Assembly: GCA_022559985.1 (NCBI GenBank)
Contig: JAFJTR010000007.1
Span: 620,001 to 684,000 of the forward strand
Source of the DNA: Parastagonospora avenae f. sp. tritici 18332-5
Lineage: Eukaryota > Ascomycota > Dothideomycetes > Pleosporales > Phaeosphaeriaceae
Direction: 5' to 3'
DNA length: 64,000 bases
Part shown: piece by piece, positions 31,880 through 42,779 of the stretch
Position numbering within the stretch: position 1 is the stretch's first letter
How the letters are laid out: each line of letters starts with the position of its first letter
Notes under the pieces: generated by a model
Database searches by the model: none
Seen by the model: the letters and a program-made list of their open reading frames with translations, nothing else
Told to the model about the DNA's origin: nothing
Program-made: the position numbers and the translations under genes

Positions 31880-33605
31880 CTAGTAACCCCTCTCCCTATC
31901 AACCTCATTGACCAACTTCTTCCCACTCCTCTCCCTCCTCATGTTCTCTCTCAACACCTCGAATGCTCGGTCTGCATACACATCCGTTGATCCACTAACA
32001 TGCGGCGTGATCAAGACATTCGGAGCCGTCCACAGCGGGTCATCAATAGGCAGTGGCTCAGGATCCGTCACATCAACCGCCGCACCGCTGATCAAGCCAT
32101 CTTCCAGCGCCTTGACAAGCGCAGGCTGATCAATAACCTGACCGCGGGCGATATTGGCAACATACGTGCCTCTCGGGTTAGACTTGTGCAAGAGCTCGAA
32201 CTCCTCGGTGGAAAGGAAGTGAGTAGTCGCTTTGCTGTTTGTGCGATTAGCGATGAACCACGTTCAGCAGGAAGGGTGGCTTACGTCAACGGCACAGCAA
32301 TGACCAGCAGATCAATCTCCTGCTTCAGGAACCCATGCACGCCTTCCTTGTTAGTGCCACTGTACCATGCACTCGGGAAAGAACCATCTGGATCACCGGT
32401 CCCTGGGACAATGTAACCGCCATCCTTCTTGGATTCGGGCGTCTTGCGAGGCGAGGCTGTGTACGCGATTACGTCCATGCCCATGGCTTTTGCCACACGA
32501 GCGACTGCGAATGGTTGTTAGCTCCTGAGCTCCATAATGCGTGCCACAATGGTGAAATAGGAAGGTGGATAGAGGTTCGCAGGAGGCGCGATTGTGTGCC
32601 GTAACGGGTAGGTTTGCCCTGTTGTTGGGTTGCGGAGACGGTTAGGCCGCCAAAGTGGCGTAGGTGACGGATTCGGTGGCGTGTGTCGATGCAACGCCGC
32701 AGGTACAGGAAACGATGTCCGAGCTGAATCGCGAATTGCGGCGTGGTTTTTGGATCCTTCATGGCGTGCATTCGGCAAAAGGAATGGGATAAGAAAGTGC
32801 TGATTCAGGATGCACGCTTCCAGATACCATTGTGCTGGATCGTTCAAAGCTCGTGTCCCAAGAGATGACCACGCGGATAATCCACCAACAGCATGAAGAG
32901 AACAAGAAAACTTGGTGGAACGTACCTTGTCGTCCAATACTTCCGTATCCGAGGATGCCCACTCTCTTGCCCACACGATCGCTAATACCCATTCCCACCG
33001 CCTGCTTCCAGATCTTCTCTTTCTGGAGGTCGTAGAGCTTTGGAAATTTATGGCTGTGCACAAGATCCATCATGATGACCCATTCGGCGATCTGAGGACC
33101 GTGGACGCCATTGGCTGAGCATAGCGGGATCTTTGAGTCAGTGTAGATGGAGTGCTGCGCAATATGGTTGGTACCTGCGGAGAAGAACTGAATAAGTTTC
33201 ACATTAGGGAGAGCTTTCGCGTCTTCAGGGAGCCAGAAGAGAGTTGCTAGGTATGATGCACGGGCGACGATATCTAGAGGTGGCATTAGTGAACGTCAGG
33301 GTCCCTTCGGTGATCACGTGGTGTAAGCACATCAATGTAGTCTATTGCCAAAGTACCGATACCGTACTATTGTTACACAGAGCATTGACACCAAAGACAT
33401 GTAGAAAAGATTGAGACTTACCTTCTGGAACAGTGGTTGGCTTCTGTTGCGGGGTGTAGTAGTACTCGATATCGACGTCGTTGAACTCCTCTTTTAATAG
33501 CGCAATTGGTTTCTTTGCGGCTTCTAGCGGAAATGGTAATGCGCAGAGCACCAGCTCTTTCTTGCTCGACATTGGTTTGGATGGCGCCTCTGGTCCTCCG
33601 CCCAT
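31880..33605 (-). CDS. D-isomer-specific 2-hydroxyacid dehydrogenase
   Basis: An NAD(P)H-dependent reductase of 2-oxoacids. Exons are 33605-33422, 33273-32926, 32504-32285 and 32234-31880, about 368 aa. The nucleotide-binding loop is VGILGYGSIGRQVARVAKAMG, and intron 2 cuts it just after GRQ. Catalytic positions are visible: Arg in NIARGQVID, Glu in VTDPEPLPIDDPLW and His in ITPHVSGST. The fourth exon begins with the spliced KATTHFLSTEEFELLHKS. Introns are 148, 421 and 50 nt; the first two are long for this window. An in-frame second ATG at 33572 (MSSKKELVL) is an alternative start. Substrate (glyoxylate, hydroxypyruvate or other) cannot be told from sequence. Confidence 0.9.
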
Positions 33606-34482
33606 GTCCGGAATTTCGAGTTGGTTTCGTGTTGTTGTTGTTGACGGTATACGCTGCTGCAGTATCGGCAAGAGAGGTACCGGACGTAAGATGTGCTGTA
33701 TCGTTCTCGGTACACGTCTTGGACGTGAATGGAATGTGTTTGTCCGTGTGCGGCGATTGCTAATACACCGAGTTGCAACTAGGCTAGCTAAATTAGTGGG
33801 GCACTTGCGTCTTGATATGGCTTGGTGACGTGCTTCTACCTCGCCTTATCTCGCGCCTTATAGTACGAGCAAAACCATGATCTTATGACAGCAATAGTAA
33901 AAGCTGCCTACTGGTCGAAGCGCGGTGGAATTGAAGTTTCTCTACATTAGGAAACTGACGGCTTTCCCACGTGCCTTGGGGCCGATGGCGGCAAGCCACG
34001 TGCTCACGTGTATACCCAGGAAAGCACTGCAACTTTGCCGACCCGACGAGCTCAAGGAACACTTTTCACAGCGAGTCTGTATTCTGATAATACATCTTGG
34101 AGGTATTCACAGCAATCTGAATGTAGAGGGAGACCTGTGCTATTTGGCGAGGACCTCCGCGCTCCACTTGCTAAAAGTAAGGGATAATAGAACGATAGCA
34201 CGTAAAGGACTCACACTTACCGTTGTCTCACCTGCCGTAGTCCTCAACGTGAAGTGAGATAGCGTGTCTGTTAGCTCTGCGCACTACTGGTAGACAGTAT
34301 ATAATAGTCGGCTCAGACTGTTAATCCTCACTGCATCCGACACACGATACCCACTACGTACGTCTAATATGTGGCTCCACACTTGTCTAATATGTGGCTC
34401 CACACTTCCAATCTACATGCTAACTTTCGTTATTGTTAGACATCCACTGTTGCGTCAGCATAGCTACAGCCAACTACCCACC
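33606..34482. other. intergenic
   Basis: 877 bp between divergent genes, so both promoters lie here. A perfect 23-bp tandem duplication sits at 34362-34407. No coding feature is supported. Confidence 0.55.
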
Positions 34483-34596
34483 ATGGCGCCCAAGAAGAAG
34501 CGCGGACGGAATAAGAAGCCCTACGAACCCTACCAAAGCAACAAGAAGATGATGAACCTCCTTGGCTTTGACTCGGAGGATATGTTCGATCAGTGA
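34483..34596 (+). other. 37-codon ORF ending at an in-frame TGA before the next gene
   Basis: Starts ATGGCGCCCAAGAAGAAG (MAPKKKRGRNKKPYEPYQ) and ends DMFDQ then TGA at 34594-34596. The frame continues open immediately afterwards into the gene at 34609. It is either the true N-terminus of a gene broken by one stop codon, an upstream ORF, or a readthrough product. Its basic, ordered look suggests real coding sequence. Confidence 0.45.
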
Positions 34597-34608
34597 AGAA
34601 ACTCAGAT

Positions 34609-35448
34609 ATGGTCAAACGCAGCTGGGACCATTTCGTCACGCACTTCCTTGAGACAGACCTGTTTAATGAAAGCCAAAAAGCCGTCAACGTCACTGATCT
34701 CATCTTCCACATTCGTCACGGAGAACACGATGATGCTGCGAAGTTCTCGGTCAATGATAATGGATGGCCTAAATACGACAACGCAACCGATTGGCACGCG
34801 TGGCTGACTTTTCGACTCGTGGAAGTCAACGTCAAAAGGCGCGAAAGATGCTTCTACCTGCGCCGCATGGAGAGGAATGTCATGTATCAGCACATGCACT
34901 ATTACATCCTGTGGGCCAAGCGCGAGCGCGAGCGCGAACGCCATCGCAAAACCCCAGCCAGTCAGAGACCTATTCGACAAGAGCCTGCTCCGTCACCACA
35001 CCCGGACCCAGCCCCAGCCCCAGCCCCAGTCCCAGAGCCAGAAATCCAAACCGAGATGGACCCCACCAAAGGCAAAGTAGCAGTGCTGTGGATCGCCGGG
35101 ATACCAGGTTCTCTCTTACAAGACCCGACCTTCCGCGCTAGCCACTGCTTCCCCCAATTCTGTGGCTACAGCCTGGAAGAATTCTGCCGGGAGGTTGACG
35201 GGTTGTTCGAGCTAGACAAGCGCCATCAGCTTCGCGAGTTGCTGGTGTCTCAAGACGGTCTTGGATTTGTTGCTGCGCAGAAGAAGGCCCATGATCGTGG
35301 GGAGGGGGTGGTGGTTTTCTTCGACCTTACGACTGAAGCAGCGGGACCACCGGTTACCTCCGTGGTGTGGGGTAGACGAGCGTGGGATGTTGACGCGGAC
35401 TTGGATGGATGGATGGAGGAGAAGTGGCGGACAAGAAGAGAGCTATGA
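34609..35448 (+). CDS. hypothetical protein with Pro/Ala-Glu linker (possibly interrupted gene)
   Basis: 279 codons from MVKRSWDHFVTHFLETDLF to WRTRREL. I recognise no family. The N-terminal part is mixed charged (DLIFHIRHGEHDDAAKF, WHAWLTFRLVEVNVKRRERC). A highly basic RERERERHRK helix, then a Pro-rich stretch (PAPAPAPVPEPE) follow at about residues 105-145. The C-terminal half looks folded (VAVLWIAGIPGSLLQDP, FCREVDGLFELDKRHQLREL). The frame upstream is open to the ATG at 34483 except for one TGA, so the full protein may be about 320 aa and this copy a recent pseudogene. A splice that skips the TGA would need an intron of only 30 nt, too short to trust. Confidence 0.5.
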   Translation: MVKRSWDHFVTHFLETDLFNESQKAVNVTDLIFHIRHGEHDDAAKFSVNDNGWPKYDNATDWHAWLTFRLVEVNVKRRERCFYLRRMERNVMYQHMHYYILWAKRERERERHRKTPASQRPIRQEPAPSPHPDPAPAPAPVPEPEIQTEMDPTKGKVAVLWIAGIPGSLLQDPTFRASHCFPQFCGYSLEEFCREVDGLFELDKRHQLRELLVSQDGLGFVAAQKKAHDRGEGVVVFFDLTTEAAGPPVTSVVWGRRAWDVDADLDGWMEEKWRTRREL

Positions 35449-35808
35449 ATGCACTGTCTGTAGCTCCTGGAGCTCACGTTGGGCAGATTTGGGCCGATCA
35501 TGCGCCTGGTGTATTTCAATTCTCATTGGAGGATCCTGGAACCTGGAGAATCTCACAGATAATTGCGGGCTTCTGGGTAGATATACACAGCTGTGTGTTA
35601 CTCCAGGATATCCTATGAAAATGCAGTATCACAGTGAAAAGTGTTCCCGGGGACTGTCAGGTCTGTAGAAATCCAGTGCCTCTTGACGTGAGTATTGATC
35701 GATAGGGAGATAACTGAATCTTATGTGTATGTACTAACGCCTATATCATTCTTTCTCGGATGACTCACGTTCAAAATAGAGCCCTTCACATCGAATCTCG
35801 TATATCTA
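35449..35808. other. intergenic, converging 3' ends
   Basis: 360 bp between two gene ends. Nothing beyond presumed 3' UTRs is seen. Confidence 0.55.
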
Positions 35809-36832
35809 TCACTCTGGCTCCTGCCCCTTCCACTTCTCCCGTATCGTCTCCACATCAATCTCACACGCCTGCGCATGCTTGAGAATCACATGTGCCTTCT
35901 TAACAACCGGAACATCAATCATCTTGCCATCCAGCGTCCACGCGCCTCGTCCCGCTTTGCTAGCCTTCTCGTCCGCAATAGCGACCCGAGCTGCCCACTC
36001 GACCTCCGTATCGCCTGGGCTAAACGCTTTGTGGCATACAGCGACTTGGCTTGGGTGTATGCACTGCTTGCCGTTGAAGCCCATGCCTTTGCCATTCAAG
36101 CACTCTTCCTCCAGTGTCTTGAGCCCCGCTTCGCCTTTGTAGCTTGTGCATACCAGATCGATGGTGGAGGGGAGTTCGGCGGCTCGTGCGGCTGTTGCGA
36201 TCGCTGACCGTGCGTATAAGAACTCTGTGAGGGAAGGTGTGCGTGTGAGACTCATGTCTTTTGCGAAGTCTTCGGCTGCGAAGACCAGGCCGCTGAGGTA
36301 GGGCGATGCGGCGCATATGGAGCTGAGGTTCTGGACCGCTTTGGCGGATTCTATCAGGGCTATGATCCGGAGTGGCTCTCGCTTACTCCCGTTATCCGCT
36401 GTAGTTGTGCTTGAGGGATGTCTGTCAGGACGCAGGTGCCGCATGACATCAGTGACGAAGTGAAGATCCGCAGCGCTCTCGCACTTTGGCAGCATGATCG
36501 CATCCAAGTACTCGCCCTTGAGTACTTCTGTCAGGTCATCCAATGCCAGACCTGTGTCTACGCTGTTTATCCGCACGCACATCTCCTTGATGCCGCTTGG
36601 TCGCTGCTTGTTCAAGATATCGCGGAGGTTCGATCGCGCTTCTGACTTCATGTGCGGCGCAACACTGTCTTCAAGATCGTACGTGACGTTATCCGCATGC
36701 ATGGCAAAGGACTTCTCGAGCATCTTCTTCGACGAGGATGGGACTGTGTAGCATGTTAGCGATCGTGAACGGGAGCAAGAGGGAGGTGGTTGTACCGTAC
36801 ATGCACGCCCGCCGAATAATTGGAGCCGCCAT
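35809..36832 (-). CDS. citrate lyase beta-like protein (CLYBL / citramalyl-CoA lyase family)
   Basis: Member of the HpcH/HpaI aldolase - CitE superfamily, which cleaves or makes short acyl-CoA C-C bonds with Mg2+; the human relative CLYBL splits citramalyl-CoA in mitochondria. Exons are 36832-36796 and 36743-35809 (52-nt intron with CTAAC branch), giving 323 aa. Splicing creates RRACMYVPSSSKKMLEKSF, the usual start of the barrel. Then come NVTYDLEDSVAPHMK, CVRINSVDTG, IMLPKCESAADL, IALIESAKAVQNL (the metal-ligand Glu region), LVFAAEDFAKDM and GKQCIHPSQV, all family signatures in order. The Arg/Ala N-terminus could be a weak mitochondrial signal. The substrate is not proven. Confidence 0.92.
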
Positions 36833-37084
36833 CGTGACTTCAAACGTTCCTCAGCAGCTTCAACAAATCCAAGAAGAGAATTCGTATCATAAGAAGCGCA
36901 ATTGCAAGTCAAAGACAGCCTACCACCTCGGGACCTCAAGCTTCCCTCATAGCCTATGACGTGCGGGGAAGCAGCGCAACGACCCTCCCAAACGCCGACA
37001 CGCCGACACGCGTTCCTGAACCCTCAGAAGCCACGTGAAACTACTTTCCCACACCCAGACCTCCACGTACACACCCACAACGCC

Positions 37085-37779
37085 ATGGAGACCGCGCAAA
37101 CAGCTCCGGCGCCCGGGTCGCTGAGCTGGAAACTGTCCAGCCACCCAATAACATTGCTTACCTTTCTGTTCTTCCGCATCTGTAAGCTCCCTTAGGCTCC
37201 CTTCCCTATGTACGCACAGCTAATCGTACGCAACAGCTTCTCTGCTAGTCTACCTCCTCGGCATGCGGTTGCTCTCGAGCAACTTCGTGCTCATCTTCAT
37301 TGTCACCATCCTGCTGCTCGCCATGGACTTCTACTACCTCAAGAACATCGCAGGCCGGCGGCTTGTCGGGCTGCGCTGGTGGAACGAGGTCGACGGCGCA
37401 ACGGGCGATGGGCGCTGGGTGTTCGAATCCGCAGACCCAGAAAGTAGAGAGCAGAATGCGACGGACAAGCGCTTCTTTTGGATGGCGTTGTATGTGCAGC
37501 CTGTGCTGTGGGTGGTCATGGCTATTGTGGCGCTGTTTGGATTTAATTTCATTTGGCTGACGCTGGTTGGTGAGTATTATCTTGTGAAGGGGAGTTATTT
37601 CTTTGGATGCTAATGTTCTGATAGCTATTGCGCTGGTCCTCACGATTACGAATACGCTTGCTTTCTCGAGATGCGACAAGTTCAGCCAGGCGAGTGGCTT
37701 TGCGTCGAATGCCATGTATGGATCTGGACTTGCGAGGAATCTCGCGGGCGGTCTCGTCAGCAACTGGTTCAGACGGTGA
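37085..37779 (+). CDS. TVP23: TVP23, Golgi vesicle membrane protein
   Basis: Tvp23 is a small multi-pass membrane protein of late-Golgi vesicles. Exons are 37085-37181, 37237-37569 and 37625-37779; two 55-nt introns; 194 aa, close to yeast (199). Four hydrophobic segments: SHPITLLTFLFFRISSLLVYLLG, NFVLIFIVTILLLAMDFYYL, FFWMALYVQPVLWVVMAIVALFG and FIWLTLVAIALVLTITNTLAF. The conserved KNIAGRRLVGLRWWNEV loop between TM2 and TM3 is diagnostic, and the C-terminus FSQASGFASNAM matches the family. Alternative acceptors near 37219 would break the phase. Confidence 0.93.
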
Positions 37780-37958
37780 GGCGAATATATCAAGAGGCTC
37801 GTGGATGGCTTCCAATACAGATTGGCCTGCGTAGATACAGGCAATGTACTATCGTGTGCCGCACTGCAAAGTGCTTGGTAAAGCCGACGTCTTCATATTT
37901 GGACGATCATATCTATACACAGTATATTTCGAATGGTTTCCAGCATGTCCACGGATGT

Positions 37959-39555
37959 CTAAACAGTGATCATGACACTGGCGTTCTTGTACCAGCTCAG
38001 AAGCGGATTGTCCCCGTTCTTCGTGCTCGTTTCTGCAATATCTGCTCTGCCTGCCATGAAGTCTTCGTGTAAGTAGGTACGTGCGAAGCGACCGGTGATT
38101 GCGGTGTACATGGGTTCCATGACCTCGAAGTCAGTAGGGAAGAGGATGTCGAAATAGCCTTGGTGGACCTGTGGATCGTATTAGCGATGTGACTATACTC
38201 CTGCAGCTAGAGCACTTACGAGAGGCGTGGTGACAGGAATCATCTGCCTCCTATACCTCGTCTGGACCACAGGCGCATTCAACCCCTCCACTGCGTCGCT
38301 CAACTTGTGGAAGTCACTGCTGACCAACTTGTGGTTCGGGAACTTTTCGTAGAGCGTGTAGAAAAACTGCATCAGGCGTGTGGGTATGTACTCTGGTTGA
38401 CTGAGCGTGCCTTTCCATGGCACTAGACTTTTTAAGTTCTGCATGATTCGTGAGCCTTGCAGCGGGTGTGGGTATGTCTTGCAGGCCGCATGCCGACGTT
38501 CGAGAAATTGCTTTGCGACAGGGTCTAGAGATCGGGAGTAGTATTCGAAGAGCTCGCCGCGGGGATCGACGATGACGTGCGACTGGTAGGGCGCGCCGGT
38601 TTCGAAGTCGTACTTGAGGGCGTCGTGCGCAAAGTTATCGAAGACTTCCAGCGCAAGGAAGTAACACGGCGAAGACACGTAAATTTCCCAGTCGAATATT
38701 GAGCGATTGATAATTTCAACCTTGTCCGAGTGCCCCCTTGCGTACGCCGACTGGCCCAGCCCTTGTTGCTGCAGATGCGCAAGCTGGCTGGAAATCTCAA
38801 TGATCTTGAACTTTGTCCGCTCATACACCTCAGGATGCACGTCTCTTATGTAGTCCAAGATATTCAACATCATGGTACCATTACCCGCACCCATTTCATA
38901 AATGTTCAAATCGTGATATGGGTAGGCATTGTACTTGTAGTCCTCCACCAAGTATCGCGCAATCGCTTCGCCATAGTAGGGTGAGAAGAGCTCGGTAGGT
39001 GTATGCCATAGCTGGCGGAGCTCGTTCGGTTCTTGGTAGTCGAGCGAATCTTCGAAAGAGATGTAGCGCTGCCGTAATTGCTGGAAGAATTCGTCCTCGT
39101 TGGACATGGAGTTGAAGTCAAAAGGGTCGCCCGGGGAGAAGATGACGACCTGCTTCGAGAAGTAGCCGTAGTTGGGGTTGTAAAGACTGTCTATACCAGA
39201 TTTAGCTCTCTATAAGCTCTGTCTGAGCCATTGGGAGCATCTGACCTTCAATGAAGTCCCGCAGAAGCATCTTCACTCTCCGCGGTCTTTCTCTTCTACT
39301 CCGCAGCATATCTGCAGTGACCAGCGGATACCTTTCAAATTCCTCTGTTCTTTCCTGCGGGAATGCGTTCTTCCTCGGCGTCCATCGTGACTCACGTTTT
39401 GTCTCCCCCTCAGCGAACCGCGTGGCCTTTCCCCTCCGCTGGATATTTGGAGTGCGGGCAGCCGCCAGAGCTGGTCGAGCTCCGCGGGCAAGGCATTGCG
39501 ACGCCCGGTGCGAGAAAAGCTGGCGGAATATCTGTGTGACGAGCGGGGAGTCCAT
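37959..39555 (-). CDS. MidA/NDUFAF7-type SAM-dependent methyltransferase, mitochondrial
   Basis: NDUFAF7 symmetrically dimethylates an Arg of a complex I subunit and is needed for complex I assembly; fungal members share the fold (Methyltransf_28). Exons 39555-39246, 39190-38220 and 38168-37959 give 496 aa; introns are 55 and 51 nt. The N-terminus (FRQLFSHRASQCLARGARPALAAAR) is a good mitochondrial presequence, which is why I start at 39555 although the frame is open to 39708. Family signatures: SLYNPNYGYFSKQVVIFSPG, the SAM loop YEMGAGNGTMMLNIL, KIIEISSQLAHLQQQ and LALEVFDNFAHD. The last exon adds VHQGYFDILFPTDFEVMEPMY and is missed if the intron is ignored. Confidence 0.9.
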
Positions 39556-39873
39556 TGACGCCTGGTTGGATGTACCAGACCAAAGCGCGGGAGTGTGGGA
39601 AGCTATCGGCGCGCAAGCACGTGGTGAGGTTTGCGGGTCCTTCATGTGCCAAGATTGTCCTAGCTCCACCACCGAACCATGGATCATTCGCTCAAGTTGC
39701 AAAATCATGAAAAGCGCTAGACTTCTACAATAGCTTGTAAGGCCTGGAAGACTAGAACTATGAGGACCGAGTAGTTCTAGGTGCTTTTATTGTTCTCGGG
39801 AAAAGCGGTGCTGACAGTTTGAGCTTTTCCTGCACTCAGGCCAACTCGCCTACAAAGTTCTGCGCATCCAGGA
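39556..39873. other. divergent promoter region
   Basis: 318 bp between the methyltransferase start and the cysteine synthase-like start; it must serve both. The open frame upstream of 39555 could be a longer N-terminus instead. Confidence 0.5.
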
Positions 39874-41418
39874 ATGTCAGTAGATCACACCCGGTACTAT
39901 GTACTGGGAGCGTTCGCCATGGGCATAGTTTTGACCCTCGCGTACGAGAAACGGTCCAAATTCGCTGAGAAACCTGACCACAATGGCGCACGTCAACAGC
40001 TCAAGCAGCAGCAAAAGCTCATATCCGGGCTTGCGAGAATTAATGATCTGGACGCCTTGAAGAAGAGGCAGGTAGACCTTGATCTCTCACTAGAGAAAGG
40101 GGCTGGAAGTATCAAAGAAGGCATCGAAGGATGCATCGGTAACACGCCACTTATCAAGATAAAATCACTTTCTGATTACACTGGATGTGAAATACTCGCG
40201 AAAGCAGAGGTAGGCTTGCAGGAAGCTTGATGATGGGACTAGCATGCTGACCAGCATCATTCAGTTCCTTAACGGCGCCGGCAACAGCCCCAAAGACCGA
40301 GTTGCTCTAAGTATTATCGAAATGGTATGATCTCAGACGACCATTGACTGTCTAATCTAACTCGTTCCAGGCAGAGGAGAAAGGCTTACTCGTCCCGGAC
40401 TCTGGCGACACCATTTATGAGGGCACCGTAGGCAGCACGGGTATCTCGTTAGCCGCGATATGTCGGGCCAGAGGCTACAAAGCGCATATGTGAGTTGTAC
40501 GCATGACGTGTGAGATCAAACTCTAACGAAAGAAGTTGCATGCCAAACGACATGGCGATCGAAAAGTCAGACCTGCTCCTCAAGCTTGGTGCAGAGGTAG
40601 AAAGGGTGAGACCAGCACCCATCGTGGATCAGAATCAGTTTGTGAATCTTGCTCGCGCCAGGGCAGCAGAGCATACAGCGAGCGCCGACAAGCCCGGACG
40701 AGGTCTCTTCGCAGACCAATTTGAAACTGAGGCAAACTGGCGTGCACACTTTGCTGGAACCGGACCGGAAATCTACGAACAAACTGGCGGGGCTGTAGAT
40801 GCGTTTGTTAGTGGAGCTGGTACCGGAGGAACGATCTCTGGCGTTGCACTCTACCTAAAGTCCAAGCTACCCAACGTCAAAATCGTTCTCGCAGATCCTC
40901 CTGGAAGCGGACTATACAACCGCGTAAAGTACGGTGTCATGTTTGACCGCAAAGAAAGAGAGGGAACGCGCCGACGACATCAGGTGGACACTATCGTGGA
41001 AGGTATTGGCATCAACCGGGTCACACACAACTTTGACGTGGGCAGAGAGCTCATCGACGATGCTATCCGTGTGAACGACGAACAAGCTATTGACATGGCG
41101 CGCTGGCTTGTGGAACATGATGGAATATTCGTGGGAAGTTCCAGCGCTGTGAATTGTAAGACATTCAAGAAAATTTCTACAACTTCACCGTCTGACTCAG
41201 AACAGGTGTGGCTGCTACGCAACTCGCAAAGACACTCGGACCTGGACATCGCATCGTGACAATACTATGCGACAGGTATACAGAATAGATCCGCTGTCAA
41301 AGGGCTTGGCTAATCTGTTCACAGTGGCGCGAGACATCTCAGCAAGTTTTGGAATCAGACTGAATCTGTTGGTGGCGCAGTGAACGATGTTTCGCTCGAA
41401 AATATACTCGAACCCTGA
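39874..41418 (+). CDS. Mcy1-type mitochondrial outer-membrane cysteine synthase-like protein
   Basis: A fold-type II PLP enzyme of the cysteine synthase family. Six exons (39874-40209, 40265-40324, 40371-40489, 40536-41155, 41206-41275, 41325-41418), introns 46-55 nt, 432 aa. An N-terminal membrane anchor (YYVLGAFAMGIVLTLAYE, residues 8-25) sets it apart from soluble O-acetylserine sulfhydrylases and matches yeast Mcy1 (YGR012W). The PLP-binding Lys is in NSPKDRVALSII, residue 122, encoded by the 60-nt exon 2. Other marks: IGNTPLIKI, EGTVGSTGISLA (phosphate loop), SGAGTGGTISG and GIFVGSSSAVN. Whether the fungal protein makes cysteine in vivo is unclear from sequence. Confidence 0.92.
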
Positions 41419-42224
41419 GACCATACCAGCATGTCTTGTCAGACTGAGTCAACCAAAATGGCGTACCGATGCCTCGTGGACACCAATCAGTCAAACACAA
41501 CATCGTGGCGGAATCTCCACGGGCACCAAGCGGCGCAGTAATTTGTGCCTGTTTTCACGAGCTCAATATTACCAGCATTTCCGCAGCTGCACACCTGAAA
41601 GCCTTCCTAGCAGCCGACACTGTCACGAGAAGACTGGGCACATTCATACGGGTACATCACAAGAGGTGGCGCACGTAACGGTGATGAGTCTGATAGAGCG
41701 CGCACGGATTGTTACAGCACATGGTGCAAGCTTTCGTTCGGTAAGTACCCCAAAACGAACCAGTAGTATGTCGTGGCATTTCGTTCTTCAAAGAATTCGA
41801 CAGCGCATCGCCGCATACATGGAAGCAAGCCACTGCAATCTTGTAACATCCCTTGAAGGTCGCTCACGGTCACTTATGGGAGTGAAGAACACTGTGCAGG
41901 ATATCCTCCCACTCACCAGAAGACAATGGACACGTGACGAAACCTAACAAAGCTTCCGTCACTTCACAAGAGTCAGGGCCTCTGTCTCGCACGTAACAAA
42001 TAATAAAGCTCCAACGATGTCTATTATAATCGACCACACGCTTTGTTCGTTTGTCCATTGTTTAAATAACCTCATAGTCCCTGACCCAGCCATACCCTGC
42101 TCCTTTTTCTCGTCCATAATCAACATCCTCCCGCAGCAAACTTCGACAGCGCACTGCAGGAGTTCATCGTCTATCGGAACAGGGTGACTGGACTACCTAA
42201 GAAAGCGACACCAAAAACCAACTT
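41419..42224. other. intergenic
   Basis: About 800 bp. A 186-codon ORF (41387-41947) overlaps the end of the upstream gene in another frame and has no family features. I see no other structure. Confidence 0.5.
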
Positions 42225-42779
42225 ATGCATAGCCATCGCATGAGCAAAACAAGCGGTATCAACAAAGCAAGCAAACCCCACTCAAGCCTCATACAGAAAC
42301 GCCTATCAAGAATGCCGTTATCCGCCCGAAATCCCGAGCTTGCAGAGAAGATCTCACAAATGCGTCTCACTATCGCGCCCATCGTACACGTCCAAACCGG
42401 CCAACCAGGCCCCAACTTCCCACCCATGATGCTCAACCTCTTCCTCCTGACCGAAGCCCAACTCGACCAACTCGCTCACTTCTACTCGCAATCTACACCC
42501 GACGTCTTCACGAACCAATATCCGCAGACGATGGACTGGTCCAAGTCGTTCCTCGAGATAAACAAGTCGCTGCCCGAGAACTGCCGGCTCAACGAGCTGG
42601 AACGTGTGAAGGTCAAGATGCGCATGTTTGCGAGGTTTATTGGCATGCGCGGGGCAGAGACGCCGAGCTGGGAGTATGAGAGGCAGGTGGAGATTCTGGG
42701 GAATAAGGTTGCGCGGAGCGTGCAGGAGGAGGAGATGAGTTTGCGGAAGGTTTATTTTGGGCCTGGGTATAAGCCGTAG
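42225..42779 (+). CDS. conserved-looking hypothetical fungal protein
   Basis: Single exon, 184 aa from the first ATG, or 155 aa from the ATG at 42312 (MPLSARNPELAEK). I do not recognise the family. The composition looks like a compact helical protein: HVQTGQPGPNFPPMMLNLFLLTEAQLDQLAHFY, DWSKSFLEINKSLPENCRLNELERVKVKMRMFARFIGMRG, then EEEMSLRKVYFGPGYKP at the end. No signal peptide, membrane segment or Cys motif. The first 29 codons are Ser/Lys-rich and less ordered, so the shorter start is possible. Codon use and absence of stops over 550 nt support a real gene. Confidence 0.65.
   Translation: MHSHRMSKTSGINKASKPHSSLIQKRLSRMPLSARNPELAEKISQMRLTIAPIVHVQTGQPGPNFPPMMLNLFLLTEAQLDQLAHFYSQSTPDVFTNQYPQTMDWSKSFLEINKSLPENCRLNELERVKVKMRMFARFIGMRGAETPSWEYERQVEILGNKVARSVQEEEMSLRKVYFGPGYKP

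Noticed and set aside
36833..36939. Longer N-terminus for the CLYBL-like gene from the unspliced frame
   Set aside because: The 52-nt intron restores RRACMYVPSSSKKML, the family start; the unspliced frame gives unrelated residues.
41387..41947. 186-codon plus-strand ORF
   Set aside because: Overlaps the last exon of the cysteine synthase-like gene in another frame and has no family features.
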